DNA of 64,000 bases from Sapria himalayana (taxonomy: Eukaryota; Streptophyta; Magnoliopsida; Malpighiales; Rafflesiaceae). Position numbers and translations under genes: made by a program. The stretch lies in the NCBI GenBank assembly GCA_029783825.1, contig JAREIK010003431.1:2633348-2697347 (forward strand). Direction: 5' to 3'. Below, in pieces: positions 58,835 through 64,000 of the stretch. How positions within the stretch are numbered: the stretch's first letter is position 1; the number at the start of each line of letters is the position of its first letter. The notes under the pieces are model-generated. The model had not been told where the DNA came from. It saw nothing but the letters and a program-made list of their open reading frames with translations, and did not search any database.

Positions 58835-59190
58835 TCACATATACAAAGGATAATAAGATGCATATATGGTAAGATTATAAATGATAGAATTAAAAATAAA
58901 ATTATTATAAAAAAAATTAGAACTCATATAAATAATAAGATAATGAAGAAGCAATAAAGATGATTTGATCACATCCAATATAGACCTCCTAGTACCCCGG
59001 TTAGAAAGTATGAAACTGTTTGGGTGGAATAAACAAAAATAACTAAATATAGGCATGGAAGAAATTGGGTAAAAGTGATAAATAAAGATTTAATAATTAA
59101 AGAGTTACGAATGAACATTATTTTTAACAGAATAGATTAGAAAATCATAATTCATACAGCTGACCCTAGGTTGTCGGGATAGTGCTTGAT
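58835..59190 (+). pseudogene. LINE (RTE-like) 3' coding end
   Basis: Readable: IYGKIINDRIKNK, FDHIQYRPPSTPVRKYETVW, NWVKVINKDLIIKELRMN, then IIIHTADPRLSG. These match the recurring plant LINE ending RxRWFGHVQRRPxxAPVRK...RGRPKxTWxEVIKKDL...HVADPT. It is a short 3' piece with stops. It belongs to a different LINE type from the one at 2742-8640. Confidence 0.65.
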
Positions 59191-59229
59191 TAATGATAAA
59201 ATATTATTATAACCAAATACTTTAGATAT

Positions 59230-60870
59230 TTTCTCATTAATTATAACTTTCAAAGAAGAATAAGTATACAAATAGTGAATAATGAGTAATTAAATATAAT
59301 ATATTTATTTGCCTCATAGTCGATTACACTAAAATATGGAGGGAAAATATGAGTTATGAGAACTGTGATACATAAAGAACATAAGGTATCCGTTCCTACC
59401 ATGCTAGATATGAAATCTATATATTACTTTCTAGTATGGGTCACAATGATCGATCTCTATGAGAAGCCCCCAATGGATTTAGAAATTGGTCTATCTCCCT
59501 TGACACTTTGTAATGTTATTAGTCTCCTCTTTAAAAATAACTCTAATAATTCTCATTAGTATAACTATTTGTCCTATAATATGTGCATTCTAATTGTATC
59601 GAGGATATTGATCCTCTACCTCTTCCTCAACTAGTAGTCTCCTTGTCTCCCAGGTATATTATATGATATATCTCTCAACTGAGTCCTTATCTAAATAGAT
59701 ATTGAATTGTCCAATTATAAATCTTTAATCTAAAAGGAAAAATATGATCAATCAGAATTTGACTAGAAAACCTTGCAAAACTATTGGGCAGAGAATACAA
59801 TAATATCATGTTAAGAAGATGCTTTTCTCTATCTCAATCTAGAAGTTACATCCACCACCACTAGGAATACATCCAAGAATTGCATAGTTAATTATATGAA
59901 ATGATTAAAACAATTAATAATTTGAATCTCATTAGTTGAGAAATCACATCATATATGTATTGTCTACATAGTCTGGCATGAATATAGAGATGTTGTAAGC
60001 TCACATAATATTTTGCAAGTCATGTAAGCGGTGAAAACCGAAGACAACCCTGTCTTAATAGATAGCCAATAGATGATTAATAATCAGGAATTAATCAATA
60101 ACAAAGTCACTTTCTTCTCATCACTTCCAAACTCATTTTTCAAATGGTCAAGCTTCTTTTAAGTGAAAAGTCATATTAAACTTCTAGCAATCCACTATGT
60201 ATAATTCCTTTGTTCGAGCTTCGACATAACAATAAATATGACTTTTACTTTCTCTATCAGTCATATTAAGTAAAACATACATGCACTACACCACACTACA
60301 GCACTACACTGCACACTACACTGCACTGCACTACACAACACTACACACCATACTTCACACCATGTTTCACGCCACACTTCACACCATATTTCACACCACA
60401 CTTAACACCACCCTACACATTACACACACTATTACACTACATGAGCCCACAAAGTATGCGAAAAAGTGTATCACGTCATTGCTTATGCATACAATACACC
60501 ACATGTCGTATAGACCACACTGTGCACACCTTCACACACCACATCGACACCACAGTCAATTTTTACCCATGTCACGTACAGCTGCCACCTATGCACATAT
60601 CAAACACTTTGGTACACAATCTCTCTCTAGGTCTAGGTTATACAAATCCTATCGCTGATACCATGATTAAATAAGCTTCATAAGAAATATTTATCTTACA
60701 TGCATATCACATAACAAACCTTAACCTATAAATTATAAAAAAATAAGATTGGGGTTGCTAGATCTTGGGTGCTCCCATCATAAGAGTGACAAAACACTAA
60801 GAAACTAAAACATTTGTCCTAAATTATTCCTTTAATTCTCTCAACTTCCATGTGTTCTTAACGTCGTATC
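59230..60870 (-). mobile_element. Copia fragment: 5' LTR, primer-binding site, leader, gag trace
   Basis: Minus strand TGGTATCAGCGAT (60663-60651) is a near-consensus primer-binding site. The LTR lies to its right (about 60664-60870) and shares a GGGG..GC....CTTG.GTGCTC.CATC block with 54842-55010. The leader (60200-60650) and a gag-like stretch (about 59660-59300) lie to its left. No protease or pol was recognised. Confidence 0.5.
60280..60440. repeat. CACTACAC / TTCACACCA minisatellite
   Basis: Short units CACTACAC, then TTCACACCATAT-type units. It lies in the leader of the Copia fragment, as do the minisatellites at 53295-53530. The 125-codon frame across it is a by-product. Confidence 0.85.
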
Positions 60871-61068
60871 ATTCTCGAAAAAAAAAAAAAGTAAAAATAC
60901 ATGTATAATTCAGTAGGAAAAAGTATGCATTTTTATTTTTCATATATTCTTTGCAAGAGTAAACAACAGAATTAAAGACTAGTTTTTCTTTTTTTGTAAG
61001 ATTGATTTTGAGGGAGCTTGCTTTTCAGAAGACAGCAAAGATATATATTTTTTCCAAATAATAGTCAT

Positions 61069-62445
61069 TTATATCAGAGAAATCGCATCATTTATATCAA
61101 GGTAATAGCTCGTATCCTTTAAAATACATGTCAATCTAAAAATGGTGTCGCATATCTCATCATATTTTCTATGATACCTATCGCCCATTGAGAACAAGTT
61201 AATCTCCCCTTGAACTTCCACCTTGCTATAAGAAGGCTCCTTGCTTGCTCCACAGCTTTTCATCATCCCTCTGATTTCATAGACACTCTGCCAAAACCCA
61301 AAAGTCGCATATGCGTTAGATAGTAGCACACACTTCTCAGCATCTCCCATTTCCACTTGAATATATTTCTTGGTCGCAGATTTAAAAATTTCCAAATCTC
61401 CATGAATTCTACAAGCATTAAGCATGGAACTCCACAAATTTGAGTGATCCCCACAAGGAGAGTTCTTGACAAACTCATAAGCCTCTTTCAGCCTTCCTGC
61501 ACGACCCAACAGATCAACAATGGCAGCATAATGTGGCCCCCGAGGCTGAATTCCATAATTTCTATTCATTGACAAGAAGTAGCTCCATCCTTCATCAACC
61601 AAGCCTCGATGAGCACAAGCAGAAAGGACGACCAGAAAAGTTACGGAATTTGGCCAGAAACCTTCATCTGTCATTCTGTGGAATGATTCCAAAACTTCTG
61701 CGACTCTTCCATTCTGGCCATATCCAGATATTAATGATGTCCAAGTAATGACATTCCTGTGTATCGATACATCAAAGACCTTGCGCCCACTGCAAATACT
61801 ACTGCATTTGAAGTACATATCCATGAGGGAACTGTTGACTACCACATTATCGTCAAGATGGCACTTTATCACCACACCGTGAGCACTTTTTCCATGATCC
61901 AGCGTTGCTAAGGTGCCACATGCTTTAAACAAAGATGCAAAGGTATATTGATTTGGTCTCAAACCAGTTTCTCTCATTTTGTAATAAAGGCTCAACCCAA
62001 TTTCTCCATGACCCTTTTGGACGTACCCAGATACCAATGCATTCCATGAAACCAATGTTCTATGAATCAACGTATTGAATAAAACATGAACAGTTCTAAA
62101 ATCACCATATTTTGAATATAATATTAGTAGTTTGATCTTCAAGTATTCATTGGGAACATGGCCAACCATGACCATCTGGGCATGGATTGTTCTTCCGTGC
62201 TGGTAATTCTTCCAAAATATGCACTCTTGCAACAAGAGGGCATATGTACATTGGTCGACTTGCAGCCCTGTGCGCCATAAAAGTCCCACAGCTTCGCTCA
62301 ATAACCCTTTATAACAAAGGCCTTTCAATGTCTTATTGAGTTGTGCAAGAGTTCCAGCCTGAAAGCTGCCAATGCCAACTTCGTCAGCATTCCCAATATA
62401 CTTCAAAAACACAAATACACAGCTTCGCATTATCATTAATTCCAT
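61069..62445 (-). CDS. Pentatricopeptide repeat protein, PLS class with E-type C-terminus, At4g16470-like
   Basis: An uninterrupted 458-residue frame. PPR motifs follow each other from about residue 34 to 335: for example YALLLQECIFWKNYQHGRTI (68-87), LVSWNALVSGYVQKGHGEIG (131-150), YTFASLFKACGTLATLDHGK (167-186), VITWTSLISGYGQNGRVAEV (232-251), VTFLVVLSACAHRGLVDEGW (268-287) and HYAAIVDLLGRAGRLKEAYE (305-324). The alternation of P, L and S motifs, then an E/E+ region (about 336-435: LWSSMLNACRIHGD, CVLLSNAYATFG, PSYSKVEVQGEINLFSMGD), marks the PLS-E class. There is no terminal DYW deaminase. Such proteins bind organellar RNA base by base and usually direct C-to-U editing in mitochondria or plastids. 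The layout and wording resemble Arabidopsis At4g16470. The first 25 residues could be a targeting peptide, but a missing upstream exon is possible. The lack of introns is normal for the family. It is the only gene here without a lesion. Confidence 0.92.
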   Translation of the reverse strand: MELMIMRSCVFVFLKYIGNADEVGIGSFQAGTLAQLNKTLKGLCYKGLLSEAVGLLWRTGLQVDQCTYALLLQECIFWKNYQHGRTIHAQMVMVGHVPNEYLKIKLLILYSKYGDFRTVHVLFNTLIHRTLVSWNALVSGYVQKGHGEIGLSLYYKMRETGLRPNQYTFASLFKACGTLATLDHGKSAHGVVIKCHLDDNVVVNSSLMDMYFKCSSICSGRKVFDVSIHRNVITWTSLISGYGQNGRVAEVLESFHRMTDEGFWPNSVTFLVVLSACAHRGLVDEGWSYFLSMNRNYGIQPRGPHYAAIVDLLGRAGRLKEAYEFVKNSPCGDHSNLWSSMLNACRIHGDLEIFKSATKKYIQVEMGDAEKCVLLSNAYATFGFWQSVYEIRGMMKSCGASKEPSYSKVEVQGEINLFSMGDRYHRKYDEICDTIFRLTCILKDTSYYLDINDAISLI

Positions 62446-63000
62446 CTCTCAATTAATATGATCTGGAGAATGAAAAAGTATCCCTAGCAATCAACTAACA
62501 CTAACCTTGTTGGAGAGCCAGTAAAAATTTTGTAGATAAAATAACCTAATTTTTTTTCCCATTTGATTGACCAAATAATTAACTCACCAATTATATGTAG
62601 TCCGAATGACTGAAGGGCAAGACGTCTGATCCTAGAGATACAGATTTGATCCATAGAAATGTCGGATGCTCACCCCAACATATTCCCACTTTCATCATGT
62701 AAGAAGACATGACGTAGAGTAGAAAGTGAGAGAGTGGGAGAGAGCATATTTCCTTCATCATGTTTTTTATTAAGAAAATATAAGATATACTGTAGAATCA
62801 TAATTTATATCCCAAAAAATAACAAACTTATTTTTATATGACAATAGACGACAAGATAAACTATTAAACTATCAACAATTAATCAAATATATACTTTAAC
62901 ATATAGTCATTTTTTAAAAATTTGATGTAAAATTATATCAAATAATTACTAAAATTCAGATAATATCCAATAAAACTCAATAATAAAAATCTAAATGAAG
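62446..63000. other. PPR upstream region; no second gene
   Basis: AT-rich sequence upstream of the PPR start codon (the promoter should be here). I see no convincing TATA box or conserved block. The right part merges with Copia LTR-like sequence. Confidence 0.35.
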
Positions 63001-64000
63001 TGCCAATATATAGTACCCTTGGTGGAGTGAGGCAGCTCACAAGTTGATGTTCTCATGCAAAATATAACACAAAGTAAAGACCATTATAAACCACAATGCC
63101 TTCCCTCGAGCTGGTACGTAAATATCAAGAATAACAAGCTTTAAGAAAAAAAAATTAAACTAAAATCTTATCAATATCTTGGTGAAGATGTCTTTTGACA
63201 GATATGTTGTCCCAATATAAGTTATAACAATGATCATATCATCAATCTTTTCTTTGTATTTCGTCTACTCCTACAATACTAAATTACAAGTTATATAGCT
63301 TGGTGTCTAACTTTTATCATAAAAAATAGCGAGGGGGCAAAATACATATATGATATCATCACAAAGGTATGTAAACCAGAGTATCTTGTAGATAACTATT
63401 ATTATCACCATGAACTATATACATATATTATATCTCAAAATAATTATTTATCTTATTTTTTTCGAAACTAGATTATCATAAATAAGAGTAAAAAATATTA
63501 AAGTAGATCCCCTCTCAGCACATACTAATGTCCAACTTAAATTTGAGAACATGAGTAACTATAAATGCTCATGATCGCTAAAAGAAATCTTAAATCATAA
63601 TGACAATTCACATATCACAGTAAGAGAAAAAGTTACGTTAAGGTGAACATGTCAACGATAATTTATGACAAAAGTAACTAAATTGATTGTATAAGTTATA
63701 TCTGATCGAATAACTATTATATAATTAAATTTGCATATGATTCACTTACAAGTAGTTAGAGTCAGCCGCATGAATAGTATATGAGAAAAAAATAGTATCT
63801 GAATCAATCAATGTAACTACTAAAATACATCCCAAAAGATCAACTTTTATAAGAATATTATTTGCAAATTTCCTATGTGATAACAATCTCTCTCGAAGTA
63901 GACCACCTCTATCCCAAAAAAATATTTCAGTCTCCTGCGATCTTTCATCTAGAATTATAATAATAGTATCTGAGAATAAAATTTCCTTTGTGATCAACTT
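62990..64000 (-). mobile_element. Copia relic (RT/RNase H end and 3' LTR side), runs off the right edge
   Basis: On the minus strand from 64000: LLSHRKFANNILIKVDLLGC, then VVTLIDSDTI and HAADSNYL (family: QxKYANDVLKKxxMxDCKPVxTPIDSH and VADPTLYRSLVGALQYL). The RNase H end is near 63210-63160 (a DIST-VKRHLHQDIDKILV-type DIFTK remnant). LTR-like sequence is at about 62990-63110 (GAGGCAGCTCACAAGTTG..GTTCTCATGCAAAATATAA). Same family as the copies at 45630 and 54842. Confidence 0.65.

Noticed and set aside
60281..60658. 125-codon histidine/threonine-rich frame
   Set aside because: Reads through the CACTACAC minisatellite and the Copia primer-binding site.

Overview
This 64 kb window looks like nuclear DNA of a flowering plant with a large, retrotransposon-rich genome. 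It is strongly AT-rich, holds only one gene that looks intact (an intronless pentatricopeptide-repeat protein, 61069-62445 on the minus strand), and is otherwise a mosaic of decayed plant transposable elements nested in each other. There is no operon structure, no ribosome binding sites, no CRISPR and no tRNA gene that I can see. The species cannot be fixed from the sequence.

Layout. 1-2650: minus-strand Ty3/gypsy relic (gag, protease, reverse transcriptase), split by a CACTA-like miniature element. 2660-16290: an old LTR element with very long LTRs (about 2.3 kb) and only a gag-like relic inside. Its left LTR was split by a 5.9 kb LINE (2742-8640, minus), which itself carries a 629 bp hAT-like miniature element. 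17430-19560: a third copy of the same LTR family, holding a 425 bp hAT element. 19857-23950: plus-strand Copia relic. 24077-34640: mostly AT-rich DNA with microsatellites, a 504 bp hAT element, a long-inverted-repeat Mutator-like element with a GAGCTC minisatellite core, and a Copia RNase H/LTR end. 34690-35330: an (A7T)n tract. 35395-39250: gypsy integrase end, a Copia relic and a fourth LTR-family copy. 39300-43310: minus-strand gypsy relic holding a 426 bp hAT element. 43430-60870: a cluster of minus-strand Copia copies, some apparently joined through shared LTRs. One of them contains a 4.2 kb terminal-inverted-repeat element, which in turn contains a 3.5 kb hAT element with a broken transposase. 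57714-57802: a small organelle-type 16S rRNA fragment. 58835-59190: a LINE 3' coding end. 61069-62445: the PPR gene. 63030-64000: another minus-strand Copia running off the window.

How it fits together. The most coherent system is a family of hAT transposons with GC-rich ends. Four copies in the window share the terminal sequence around TAGAGGTGTCAAACG and have 8-bp target duplications. One carries a transposase relic; three are 0.4-0.5 kb non-autonomous derivatives. The target duplications let several nested insertions be ordered in time. Almost all coding relics carry many stops and frameshifts, so their boundaries are approximate unless a target duplication or primer-binding site is cited. 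All family assignments rest on reading translated motifs by eye; no database search was possible.
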